A DNA stretch of 64,000 nucleotides from Clostridiales bacterium (lineage in GTDB: Bacteria; Bacillota; Clostridia; Oscillospirales; Oscillospiraceae). This document shows, piece after piece, positions 10,042 to 21,635 of the stretch. A model generated the notes under the pieces. That model made no database searches. It was given only the letters and a program-made list of their open reading frames with translations, and had not been told where the DNA came from. The translations under genes and the position numbers were made by a program. The first letter of the stretch is position 1; the number at the start of each line of letters is the position of its first letter. The stretch spans positions 1-64,000 of the forward strand of contig JALFLH010000015.1 of NCBI GenBank assembly GCA_022774865.1. The letters are read 5' to 3'.

Positions 10042-11355
10042 ATGTATTCTTCTGCCTACGTCTGGGCAAAAGTCCTGAGCCATATGGAAGAGCGCCTGGG
10101 CGCCGTGACCGTGTCCGCCTGGTTTGATGACGCTGAAGTGGTGGAGCTGAATGAGGAACATCTGATTCTCTATTCCGCGTCGGATTTCCGCCGGGAGATC
10201 ATCCGCCGCCGCTGCACCGATTACATTCAGGACGCACTGAAGGAAATTTTCAATTCCGATGCCAAGCTGATCGTCTTTGGAGACGAGGAGCTTGCCGCTT
10301 TCAAATCCAAGGGCAAAGCCACTACCTCCATGGATTTCAACCCCCAGTTTACCTTTGATAATTTTGTGGTTGGCCCCTCCAACCGCTTTGCCCACTCCGC
10401 CTGTATCGCCGTTACCAACACGCCCGGACAGGTGTACAACCCCCTGTTTCTGTATGGCCCGCCCGGCGTTGGCAAAACCCACCTGCTGTATGCCATCGCC
10501 AACGGTATCCGCAAGACCAATCCCAATGCCAACATTGTCTACATCAAGGGCGACCAGTTTACCAATGAGCTGATTGCCGCCATTCAGAGCGGCAAAAATA
10601 TTGAATTCCGCAACAAATACCGGGAAGCCGACCTGTTTCTCATCGACGACGTGCAGTTTATCGCCGGCAAGGAATCCACCCAGGAGGAATTCTTCCATAC
10701 CTTCAATAAGCTCTATGAGGAACATAAGCAGATCGTCATGACCTCCGACCGCAAGCCCAGCGATATGCTGACGCTGGAAGACCGGCTGAAAACCCGGTTT
10801 GAATGGGGTCTGATCGCGGATATCCAGCCGCCGGACTATGAAACCCGCATGGCCATTCTGAAAAACAAGGCCAAAAGTCTGGGGCTTCAGCTCGACGACG
10901 ACGTATGCAACTACATCGCCATCAACGTCACCAACAACGTTCGGCAGATTGAAGGCACAGTGAAAAAAATTCTGGCCTACCGGGATCTGAACAATATGCC
11001 CCTGGATCTGCCCAATATCTCCCGCGCCATTGACGATATGTTCAAGAAGGAGGGCAACGCGGTGCCCACCCCCAGCCTGATTATCAGTCAGGTCTGCAAA
11101 TACTATTCCATCGACGAGGCGGTGCTCCGGGGTACCCTGAAAAACAAGGGCACCACCGAAGCACGGCAGATGGCCATTTACCTGATCCGCAAGCTGACCA
11201 ACCTCAGCCTGCCGGACATCGGCAAGGAGTTCAACCGGGATCACTCCACGGTGCTCTATGCCATCCGCAAGGTGGAAGCGTCCCTGAAAAGCGGCGACGC
11301 CGCGATTCAGGACAAGGTGCGCGACATCACCGCCAATATCAACTCCTGCCTTTAA
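10042..11355 (+). CDS. dnaA: Chromosomal replication initiator DnaA
   Basis: FLYGPPGVGKTHLLYAI, DLFLIDDVQF, DHSTVLYAIRKVE. Confidence 0.99.
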   Translation: MYSSAYVWAKVLSHMEERLGAVTVSAWFDDAEVVELNEEHLILYSASDFRREIIRRRCTDYIQDALKEIFNSDAKLIVFGDEELAAFKSKGKATTSMDFNPQFTFDNFVVGPSNRFAHSACIAVTNTPGQVYNPLFLYGPPGVGKTHLLYAIANGIRKTNPNANIVYIKGDQFTNELIAAIQSGKNIEFRNKYREADLFLIDDVQFIAGKESTQEEFFHTFNKLYEEHKQIVMTSDRKPSDMLTLEDRLKTRFEWGLIADIQPPDYETRMAILKNKAKSLGLQLDDDVCNYIAINVTNNVRQIEGTVKKILAYRDLNNMPLDLPNISRAIDDMFKKEGNAVPTPSLIISQVCKYYSIDEAVLRGTLKNKGTTEARQMAIYLIRKLTNLSLPDIGKEFNRDHSTVLYAIRKVEASLKSGDAAIQDKVRDITANINSCL

Positions 11356-11375
11356 AAGATTAGAAGATATGATCG

Positions 11376-11610
11376 TCTGGAGTGAAGATCATTTACTCCA
11401 GAAAATTTCCACAGCACCTGTGGAAAGTGGAAAAACAAGATGTGGAAAAATGATCGCTGATTTTTGCTCCACAACGGCTGTTGAAAAGTTTTGAAAACTT
11501 CACATCCGGCTGTGGATGAATTTTACTTGCGGCTCTAAGACAAAACCCACTTTTCCACATAAATTTCCTCTAATACGGTTATTACTACCTAAACTTATTT
11601 ATGGATATCA
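11376..11610. promoter_or_regulatory. oriC: Probable oriC (dnaA-dnaN intergenic)
   Basis: DnaA-box-like sites: ATTTCCACA ~11405, TGTGGAAAG 11419, TGTGGAAAA 11441, TGTGGATGA 11511, TTTTCCACA 11551; trio-like TTATTACTA at 11579 and AT-rich run. Confidence 0.75.
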
Positions 11611-11644
11611 ATATCTAACAGATTGAAAGGAAAGGAATCTGACT

Positions 11645-12757
11645 ATGCGCTTTACCTGTGAAAAAAATATGCTGGTTCAGGGACTGAACATCGCCAGCCG
11701 CACCGTTTCACCGAAAAGCTCACTGACTGTCATCGAGGGTATCCTCTGCCAGGCCGGGACGGGGCTGTCCCTTACCGGCTACAATATGGAAACCGCCATT
11801 ACCTATCTGATTGAAGCGGAGGTCAGCGACCCGGGCGCGTGCATTCTGCCCGCCAGACTGTTCGGTGACATTGTCCGCCGTCTGCCCGAAGGGCCGGTCA
11901 CCGTGGTAGTGGATGAAAACTTCAAAGTCTCCATCCGGGCGGGCTTTGCCTCCTTCACCATTTCCGCCGAGAGCGCCGACGACTATCCCGATCTGCCTGA
12001 CGTCAACACCGGTCACCCCATCCGGATTCCGCAGAACGCTCTGAAGGAGCTGATTTCCGGCACCATTTTCGCGGTCAGCGAAAACCAGGCCCGCCCCATC
12101 CACACCGGCGTGAAATTTGAAGTTTCCAACGATTCCGTCTCCGCCATCGCCGTGGACGGTTTCCGTCTGGCGCGCCGCACCTACCATCCAGAGACTCCCA
12201 CCGAGCGGGAGATGAGCTTCGTGGTGCCTGCCGCCAGCTTGAAGGAAGTGGAAAAAATTCTGACGGATACCGACGATATGGCCTCCTTTACCCTTGGACC
12301 CAAGCACATTCTCTATCAGATCGGCAGCGCCACCCTGGTGTGCCGGCTGCTGGAGGGTGAATTTCTGGATTGGAGGCGGGTGGTGCCCTCCAATTGCCCG
12401 GTGAAGCTGGTTGTCAATGTGGGTGATCTTGCCTCCTCCGTGGAACGCGTCGGTCTGATTGTCTCAGAAAAATACAAAAGCCCCGTGCGCTGCGTCTTTT
12501 CCGATCAGGTGCTGCTGATGCGCACCTCCACCACCATCGGCGCGGCGGAGGATCGCTGCGCCATCGCGGGCGACGGCAAGGAATTGGAAATCGGGTTCAA
12601 CGTCCGCTACCTGGCTGACGCGCTGCGGGTCGTTCCCAGCGAGGAGGTTACGCTGGAGCTGACCAACAGCCTTTCCCCCATCGTGCTGACCCCGGTAGAC
12701 CAAAAACAGGATTTTGCCTATATGATTCTGCCTGTTCGGATCAAGAACGGCGTGTAA
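11645..12757 (+). CDS. dnaN: DNA polymerase III subunit beta (sliding clamp)
   Basis: Position after dnaA; clamp domains; ending PVDQKQDFAYMILPVRI. Confidence 0.97.
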   Translation: MRFTCEKNMLVQGLNIASRTVSPKSSLTVIEGILCQAGTGLSLTGYNMETAITYLIEAEVSDPGACILPARLFGDIVRRLPEGPVTVVVDENFKVSIRAGFASFTISAESADDYPDLPDVNTGHPIRIPQNALKELISGTIFAVSENQARPIHTGVKFEVSNDSVSAIAVDGFRLARRTYHPETPTEREMSFVVPAASLKEVEKILTDTDDMASFTLGPKHILYQIGSATLVCRLLEGEFLDWRRVVPSNCPVKLVVNVGDLASSVERVGLIVSEKYKSPVRCVFSDQVLLMRTSTTIGAAEDRCAIAGDGKELEIGFNVRYLADALRVVPSEEVTLELTNSLSPIVLTPVDQKQDFAYMILPVRIKNGV

Positions 12758-12769
12758 ATAAGGAGTATT

Positions 12770-13027
12770 ATGAGAATAGTCGTGAAGAAAAAGACTCCCG
12801 GCGCGGAAATACCCGTGGAAATCCAGACGGAGTTTATCAAGCTGGAAGCCGCGCTGAAGCTGGCAAACGCCGTACCCTCCGGCGGGATGGCCAAGAATCT
12901 GATTCAGGAGGGGCAGGCAAAGGTCAACGGAGAGGTATGCACCATGCGGGGAAAAAAACTGTACCCCGGCGACCGGTTCGAGTTTCTGGGTCAGGCCTAT
13001 CTGATCTGCGGCCATGCGGCTCCTTGA
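12770..13027 (+). CDS. S4 domain RNA-binding protein (YaaA/RlbA-like)
   Basis: FIKLEAALKLANAVPSGGMAKNLIQEGQAKVNGEVCTMRGKKLYPGDRFEF; dnaN-recF context. Confidence 0.93.
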   Translation: MRIVVKKKTPGAEIPVEIQTEFIKLEAALKLANAVPSGGMAKNLIQEGQAKVNGEVCTMRGKKLYPGDRFEFLGQAYLICGHAAP

Positions 13028-14120
13028 TCTGAAGCTGCGGGATTTCCGCAATTATGAGTCGTTGGAGCTGGAATTTGACCCGGGCGTGAACCTGATTGTG
13101 GGCAGCAATGCCCAGGGAAAGACCAATCTGCTGGAAGCTGTCTGTTATGCCGGTTCCGGCCGGAGCTTCCGGACACAGAAACAGGGCGAGCTGATCCGGT
13201 TTCACGCGGATTTCGCGGAAATTGAGGCGCAGGTACACGCCGAGGAGCGGCAGCAGTCGCTCCGGTGGGTATTGTTCAGCGGGGCCAGACCCCGGCAGAT
13301 CTACCGAAACGGCGCAAAAAAGAAAAGCGCGTCGGAAATTGCAGGGGTGCTGCCTACGGTGCTGTTCTGCCCGGAGGATCTGATGGTGCTGAAATCCGGC
13401 GCCGCCGCCCGGCGGCGGCTGGGAGATCAGGCGCTTTGCCAGCTTCGACCGAATTATGACGCGGCACTGACGGAATACAACCGGATTCTCGACCAGAAAA
13501 GCCGCATTCTCAAGGATCATTTTGAATATCCCGGCGTGCTGGAGGTTCTGCCGGAGTACAATGCCCGGCTGTGCCAGGTGGGTGCGCTGCTGATTTCCTA
13601 CCGGGCGCGGTTTTATGACAGTCTTGGCAGGGCAGCAGCCAGATACCACAGTCAGTTTTCCGGCGGCGCGGAGGAATTCCGGCTGGAATATCGGACGGTT
13701 TCCACCGTGAAAGACCCTTTTGCCCCGGTTGCCCGGCTGACACAGGATCTTTATGACCATCTGGACAGCCATTACCGGGCGGAATTGGAATCCGGCCAAT
13801 GCCTGACCGGCCCCCACAAGGACGATTTTGACGTTTCCCTTTCCGGCATCAATCTGAAAGCCTACGGTTCCCAGGGGCAGACCCGTACCGCCGCCATCAG
13901 CCTGAAGCTGGCCCAGCGGGAGCTGATGGGACGGGAGTGGGGCGAAGAGCCGGTACTGCTGTTGGACGACGTATTGTCGGAGCTGGATCAGAGCCGGCAG
14001 GACTTTGTTCTGAACCAGATTGTCTCGGGTCAGGTATTCATCACCTGCTGCGAACCGGGAAGATTTACCAGGCTGGGAAAGACAATCGAAATTCAAAACG
14101 GAAAGGTGAATAATCTTTAG
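13014..14120 (+). CDS. recF: DNA replication/repair protein RecF
   Basis: LIVGSNAQGKTNLLEAV, SGARPRQIYRNG, LLLDDVLSELDQSRQ. Confidence 0.97.
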   Translation: MRLLDLKLRDFRNYESLELEFDPGVNLIVGSNAQGKTNLLEAVCYAGSGRSFRTQKQGELIRFHADFAEIEAQVHAEERQQSLRWVLFSGARPRQIYRNGAKKKSASEIAGVLPTVLFCPEDLMVLKSGAAARRRLGDQALCQLRPNYDAALTEYNRILDQKSRILKDHFEYPGVLEVLPEYNARLCQVGALLISYRARFYDSLGRAAARYHSQFSGGAEEFRLEYRTVSTVKDPFAPVARLTQDLYDHLDSHYRAELESGQCLTGPHKDDFDVSLSGINLKAYGSQGQTRTAAISLKLAQRELMGREWGEEPVLLLDDVLSELDQSRQDFVLNQIVSGQVFITCCEPGRFTRLGKTIEIQNGKVNNL

Positions 14121-14134
14121 ACAGGAGTAAATTT

Positions 14135-16063
14135 ATGTCTGACGAAACAAAAGTGACACAGGAATATGGCGCGGAGCAGATTCAGGTTCTGGAGGGTCTG
14201 GAAGCGGTGCGGAAACGCCCCGGTATGTACATCGGCTCTACCTCTTCCTCCGGACTCCACCATCTGGTGTATGAGATCGTGGACAACGCCATTGATGAGG
14301 CGCTGGCCGGGTACTGTAAGCATATTACCGTCACCATCAACCCCGGTGATTCCATCACCGTCACCGATGATGGCCGCGGCATTCCCGTGGATATCCAGCC
14401 GCAGACCGGACGGCCTGCCCTGGAAGTGGTTTACACGGTGCTCCACGCCGGCGGTAAATTCGGCGGCGGCGGCTACAAGGTCTCCGGCGGCCTGCACGGC
14501 GTGGGCGCGTCGGTGGTCAACGCATTGTCCGCGTGGCTGCGGGTGCGGGTGCATAAAAACGGGAAGATCTACGAAATGAAGTTCGCCCGGGGCGCCATCA
14601 CCCAGGAAATGAAGATCGTCGGCACCACCGACCATACCGGCACCGAGGTCACTTTCCAGCCCGACCCGGAGATGTTCGACAGTCTGGTCTATGACTATGA
14701 GGTTCTGCACGAGCGGATGCGGGAGGAGGCGTTTCTAAACGCCGGACTGTCCATCCAGATCACCGATGCCCGGGGCGAGGAAAAAATCAGCGATACCATG
14801 TGCTACGCCGGTGGAATCCGGGAATTCGCGGTCTGGTGCAATAAGAACAAAACCCCCGTCCATGAGGACGTGATCTATATGCGCGGCTCCAAAGGCGACG
14901 CTTCCGCGGAAATCGCCGTGCAGTATAACGACGGATATTCCGAATTCATGATGTCCTTCGCCAATGATGTGCGCACCCCCGAGGGTGGTATGCATGAGAC
15001 GGGCTTCAAGACGGCGCTGACCCGGGTGCTGAACGCCTATGGGGTGAAAAACGGCATCATCAAGGGCGACGACAAGGTTTCCGGCGAGGACTGCCGGGAG
15101 GGCATTACCGCCATCATCTCGGTCAAGCTGACCGACGCCCAGTTCGAGGGTCAGACCAAGGCCAAGCTGGGCAACGCCTATATCCGCACCCTGGTGGATC
15201 AGGTGGTCAATGATCAGCTTTCAATCTATTTTGAGGAGCATCCGGCCACGGCAAAAGCCATTCTGGAAAAGGCCATGATGGCCAACCGGGCCAGAGAGGC
15301 CGCCCGGAAAGCCCGGGACTCCATCCGCCGCAAGACCGCCCTGGGCGGCGCGGCCATGCCGGACAAGCTCCGCGACTGCAACGAGTCCGATCCCTCCCTG
15401 ACTGAAATCTACATCGTCGAGGGCGACTCCGCAGGCGGCTCCGCCACCCAGGGACGGGATTCCCGTTTTCAGGCCATTCTGCCCCTTTGGGGTAAAATGC
15501 TGAACGTGGAAAAGGCACGGGAGGACAAGGTCATCGGAAACGACAAGCTCCAGCCCGTGATTACGGCGCTGGGCGCGGGCATCGGCGAGGACTTTGACCT
15601 GAACAAGCTGCGCTATCACAAGGTTGTCATCATGGCCGATGCGGATGTGGACGGCTCCCATATCCGGACCCTGCTGCTGACCTTCTTCTTCCGGTTTATG
15701 CGGCCGCTGATCGAAAACGGCTATGTTTACGCCGCCATGCCGCCCCTTTACAAGCTGGTGCGGGGCAAGACCACCCGCTACGCCTTCTCCGACGAGGAGC
15801 GGGATCGGATCTCCGCCGAAATGCGCAGCGACAATCCCAACGCCAAGGTGGACATCAGCCGGAACAAGGGCCTTGGTGAGATGGACCCCCACGAGCTGTG
15901 GGAGACTACCATGGACCCGGAAAAGCGCACCCTCAAGCAGATCAAGCTGGAGGACGCCGCCCGCGCCGACGAAATTTTCACCCTGCTCATGGGCGAAAAG
16001 GTAGAGCCCCGGCGGGAATATATCGAAACCAACGCCAAATTCGCCCAGAATCTGGATTACTAA
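14135..16063 (+). CDS. gyrB: DNA gyrase subunit B
   Basis: GHKL and TOPRIM motifs: RPGMYIGST, EGDSAGGSATQGRD, DADVDGSHIRTL. Confidence 0.98.
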   Translation: MSDETKVTQEYGAEQIQVLEGLEAVRKRPGMYIGSTSSSGLHHLVYEIVDNAIDEALAGYCKHITVTINPGDSITVTDDGRGIPVDIQPQTGRPALEVVYTVLHAGGKFGGGGYKVSGGLHGVGASVVNALSAWLRVRVHKNGKIYEMKFARGAITQEMKIVGTTDHTGTEVTFQPDPEMFDSLVYDYEVLHERMREEAFLNAGLSIQITDARGEEKISDTMCYAGGIREFAVWCNKNKTPVHEDVIYMRGSKGDASAEIAVQYNDGYSEFMMSFANDVRTPEGGMHETGFKTALTRVLNAYGVKNGIIKGDDKVSGEDCREGITAIISVKLTDAQFEGQTKAKLGNAYIRTLVDQVVNDQLSIYFEEHPATAKAILEKAMMANRAREAARKARDSIRRKTALGGAAMPDKLRDCNESDPSLTEIYIVEGDSAGGSATQGRDSRFQAILPLWGKMLNVEKAREDKVIGNDKLQPVITALGAGIGEDFDLNKLRYHKVVIMADADVDGSHIRTLLLTFFFRFMRPLIENGYVYAAMPPLYKLVRGKTTRYAFSDEERDRISAEMRSDNPNAKVDISRNKGLGEMDPHELWETTMDPEKRTLKQIKLEDAARADEIFTLLMGEKVEPRREYIETNAKFAQNLDY

Positions 16064-16075
16064 GGAGGAGCACCT

Positions 16076-18573
<2,498 letters not shown>

Positions 18574-18577
<4 letters not shown>

Positions 18578-19017
18578 AAACCGTGACCCTCTATACCGAC
18601 GGCGCCTGCTCCGGCAACCCCGGCCCCGGCGGCTGGGGTGCCATTCTGAGCTACAATGGATTCCAGAAGGAGATGTCCGGCGGAGAACCCTCCACCACCA
18701 ACAACCGTATGGAGCTGACCGCCGTGATCCGGGGTCTGCAGGCGCTGAAGGAACCGTGTGTTGTGGAGCTGTATTCCGATTCCAAGTACGTCATCGACGC
18801 GCTGGAAAAGGGCTGGGCGTGGGGCTGGAAAAAGCGGGGCTGGGTGAAATCCGACAAAAAGCCCGCTCTGAATTCCGATCTCTGGGAGAAGCTGCTGGCG
18901 CTGACCCAGATCCATACGCTTCATTACCACTGGGTAAAAGGTCACGCGGACAACCCGAAAAACAACCGCTGCGACCAACTGGCGGTGGCGGAATGGAAAA
19001 AACTGAAAGAAGAGTGA
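18574..19017 (+). CDS. rnhA: Ribonuclease HI
   Basis: [59 protein letters not shown] overlap with gyrA. Confidence 0.96.
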
Positions 19018-19044
19018 AGCGCGCGTCTGATTTGGAGGAATGTT

Positions 19045-19287
19045 ATGTATTTATCCATTGGGAACGACATGGCGGTGCGGGCGTCGTCCATCATCGGTAT
19101 TTTTGATTTGGACAATACCTCTACCTCCAAACGCACCCGGGAGTTTCTGGAGAAGAACGAGAAGGAGGGACAGGTGGTGCCCTGTGACGATCTGCCCAAG
19201 TCCTTTGTTTTGACGGAGGAATACGGCTTCGACCGGGTATATCTGACCTCCCTGAGCGCCGGAACGCTGGAAAAGCGGCTGAAATGA
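19045..19287 (+). CDS. remB: DUF370 family regulator (RemA/RemB-like)
   Basis: MYLSIGNDMAVRASSIIGIFDLDNTSTSKRTREFL; oriC-proximal context. Confidence 0.85.
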   Translation: MYLSIGNDMAVRASSIIGIFDLDNTSTSKRTREFLEKNEKEGQVVPCDDLPKSFVLTEEYGFDRVYLTSLSAGTLEKRLK

Positions 19288-19291
19288 GAAA

Positions 19292-19330
19292 CAGGGGCAG
19301 CTCTCTGAATGAGACTGCCCCTGCTTTTTT
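19292..19330 (+). terminator. Terminator after remB
   Basis: CAGGGGCAG / CTGCCCCTG + TTTTTT. Confidence 0.85.
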
Positions 19331-19333
19331 CCA

Positions 19334-19419
19334 GTTTTAAGTTTACATAAATAATCTCATAATTCCTTTTTTCACGGTCTCCACAGAAGTTTTCCACATT
19401 GTCCACAGGTTTGTCCACA
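19334..19419 (+). promoter_or_regulatory. Second DnaA-box cluster next to an AT-rich tract
   Basis: TTTTCCACA 19390-19398, TTGTCCACA 19399-19407, TTGTCCACA 19411-19419, preceded by AT-rich 19334-19372. Confidence 0.6.
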
Positions 19420-19532
19420 GACCGCTCATGGAAAAAACCTGAAAACAGGGGGATAATTGAGGAATCAAAGGAAAATCTCCACAGCCATGCACCATGCTGT
19501 GGAGATTTCAACAGTTGACAGAACACCGGGTT

Positions 19533-20267
19533 TCACAGAAGCGTTCTGGCGGAGAAAACCCTGCTTTCGGAGCCGTCCGGATTTTTGCGGGTGGCATCCA
19601 CCTGCATGGTATCGCCGCCCAGAATATCCCACTGGAGATTCAGTGTATCCCCTTCCAGCGCCTCCGTGTGGTAGCAGATGGTGAATTCCCGGAAGGGATG
19701 CGCCTCGTGAAATTCGCTGGGCAGAAGATCATCCATCCAGTCGAAGTAGCGGGTATTGTTCATGTGGCCGTTGCGGTCCAGGTCGGTATAGCGAACCACT
19801 CTGTCCATGCTGTGGGACATGGGCTTGGGCACCAGCGCGCCGGGAATGGCCAGCTCCGAGCCGAGCAGCGTCCCGTCCACCTGCACGCCGCTTCTGGATG
19901 GCAAAATCATGGCGCGGGTGTCCAGATTCATCAGCACCCAGACGCTGATGGCGCGGAAAACCTCCTGCCCCTTTTCATCGTAGGCAACCACGCTCCGGGG
20001 AAAGGCGACCTTGGTGGTTGGCATGGGCCAGGTTTCCACCCGGATGGTCTCGCCGCGCATGGGCATACGGGTGACCTGAACCCGATGCCGGGTCACGGCC
20101 CAGAACATCCGCCGCTGGGCAAGAGAATCATAATCCAGCGACAGAAGATCACAGTGCTTGCCCGCGATCTCCTGGGCGTAGAACAGAATCATGGATGGCT
20201 TCAACCGGCCGTAGCGGTCCACGGCGGCGTCGTTGATCTGAAAATTTTGGATATAAATGGGTTCCAT
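19533..20267 (-). CDS. Acyl-ACP thioesterase family protein
   Basis: Double hot-dog pattern, TDLDRNGHMNNTRYFDWMDDLLP. Confidence 0.88.
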   Translation of the reverse strand: MEPIYIQNFQINDAAVDRYGRLKPSMILFYAQEIAGKHCDLLSLDYDSLAQRRMFWAVTRHRVQVTRMPMRGETIRVETWPMPTTKVAFPRSVVAYDEKGQEVFRAISVWVLMNLDTRAMILPSRSGVQVDGTLLGSELAIPGALVPKPMSHSMDRVVRYTDLDRNGHMNNTRYFDWMDDLLPSEFHEAHPFREFTICYHTEALEGDTLNLQWDILGGDTMQVDATRKNPDGSESRVFSARTLL

Positions 20268-20294
20268 GCTGATATTACCTCGGTTTTGATAAGT

Positions 20295-21617
20295 TTATCC
20301 TTTGGATTCGGCCAGCTTCAGTTCCAGGTTGTACTGCATACCGGCCCGGTAGATACTGACCTTGACGGTGTCGCCCGCCTGATGACTGTACAGCGCCGTG
20401 TTCAGACCGTCCATATCCGTGATGCGGGTGGAGTCGATGCTGAGCAGAATGTCGCCGGGCTGAATGCCCTGCTGGGCGGCATCGCTGCCGCTGTCCACTT
20501 CCGTGATATAGAGTCCGGCGGGGAAACCGTAATAGCGCATATAGAAGCGGGAGATGCTCTCACCGGTGATGCCCAGCGTCGGGCGGCCGGAGACATAGCC
20601 CTGACTGATGAGCTGATCCACAATTTCCTTCACGGTGGTGCTTGGAATGGCAAAGCCCAGCCCCTCCACGCCCGCGTTGTCCACAAAGGTGCTGATTTTC
20701 ATGGTATTGATGCCGATAACCTGACCGTAGCAGTTGATCAGAGGGCCGCCGGAGTTGCCGGAATTCAGCGCCGCGTTGGTCTGAATCAGAGTCAGGGTGC
20801 GTCCGCCGGTGGTCACGTCCCGGTTGATGGCGGACACAATGCCGTTGGTCATGGTGCCGTGGAATTGCGCGCCCAGCGGGTCGCCGATGGCCACCACGCT
20901 GTCGCCCACCTGAAGCGCGCCGGAATCGCCGAATTCGGCGGGGGACAGATCCGTGGCGCTGATGCACAGCACGGCCAGATCGGAAACCGCGTCCGACCCG
21001 ATGAGCATGGCGTCAAAGGCGCGAGCGTCCGTCAGGCTTACCGAGATGGCCATGGCGCCTTCCACCACGTGGCAGTTGGTGACAATATAGCCGGACTGGC
21101 TGATGATGACGCCGGTGCCGCTGGTCTTGCCGCTCTGCAGGGTGCAGGTGATGGAGACCACCGAATTGATGTTCTTCTGGTAGATTTCCTGCAGGGAAAG
21201 GCCGCCTTCCTGCGGAATGTTGGGCAGACTTTCCGGGGTGGGTTTCAGCTCAAAGCCGGAATTTTCCGCTCCCGCCGCCGCGGGGCGGGTCTGCTGTGCC
21301 AGCGTGGGACTGGAGGCTTCCGTCTCCGGCGGCTCCGTCTCACTGACGAAGGAAACAGGCTCCTGTCCGTCCTCACCTGACCGGTTTTTCAGCTGGGTAA
21401 ACAGCTTTACGTTCAGAACGCCCAGCGCGCTGACAATTCCGCCCAGAATGATAACAACCACCAGCAGCGCGGCAATCAGCCCGCCATGGTTTTTCGGCGG
21501 CCGGGTTCGCCCGGTTTCATAGATCCCATCATCCCAGGGATCTGTTCGATTGTGCCTGTGTTCGTCCATAGAAAACCTCGAATAAAAAAGAGTTGACCGT
21601 TGAAAACCGAAGAGCAA
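20295..21617 (-). CDS. HtrA/DegP-like trypsin serine protease with PDZ domain
   Basis: TM anchor, GTGVIISQSGYIVTNCHVV, SDLAVL, LNSGNSGGPLIN, C-terminal PDZ. Confidence 0.93.
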   Translation of the reverse strand: MLFGFQRSTLFYSRFSMDEHRHNRTDPWDDGIYETGRTRPPKNHGGLIAALLVVVIILGGIVSALGVLNVKLFTQLKNRSGEDGQEPVSFVSETEPPETEASSPTLAQQTRPAAAGAENSGFELKPTPESLPNIPQEGGLSLQEIYQKNINSVVSITCTLQSGKTSGTGVIISQSGYIVTNCHVVEGAMAISVSLTDARAFDAMLIGSDAVSDLAVLCISATDLSPAEFGDSGALQVGDSVVAIGDPLGAQFHGTMTNGIVSAINRDVTTGGRTLTLIQTNAALNSGNSGGPLINCYGQVIGINTMKISTFVDNAGVEGLGFAIPSTTVKEIVDQLISQGYVSGRPTLGITGESISRFYMRYYGFPAGLYITEVDSGSDAAQQGIQPGDILLSIDSTRITDMDGLNTALYSHQAGDTVKVSIYRAGMQYNLELKLAESKG

Positions 21618-21635
21618 GAGCGAATCTGATCACTT

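Noticed and set aside
19468-19508. GAAAATCTCCACAGC/GCTGTGGAGATTTC stem-loop as part of a second origin
   Set aside because: Its CTCCACAG core is a poor DnaA-box match and the hairpin sits right after the minus-strand thioesterase stop, so a terminator is the simpler reading.
19494-21380. 628-aa plus-strand ORF
   Set aside because: Antisense to thioesterase and HtrA genes.
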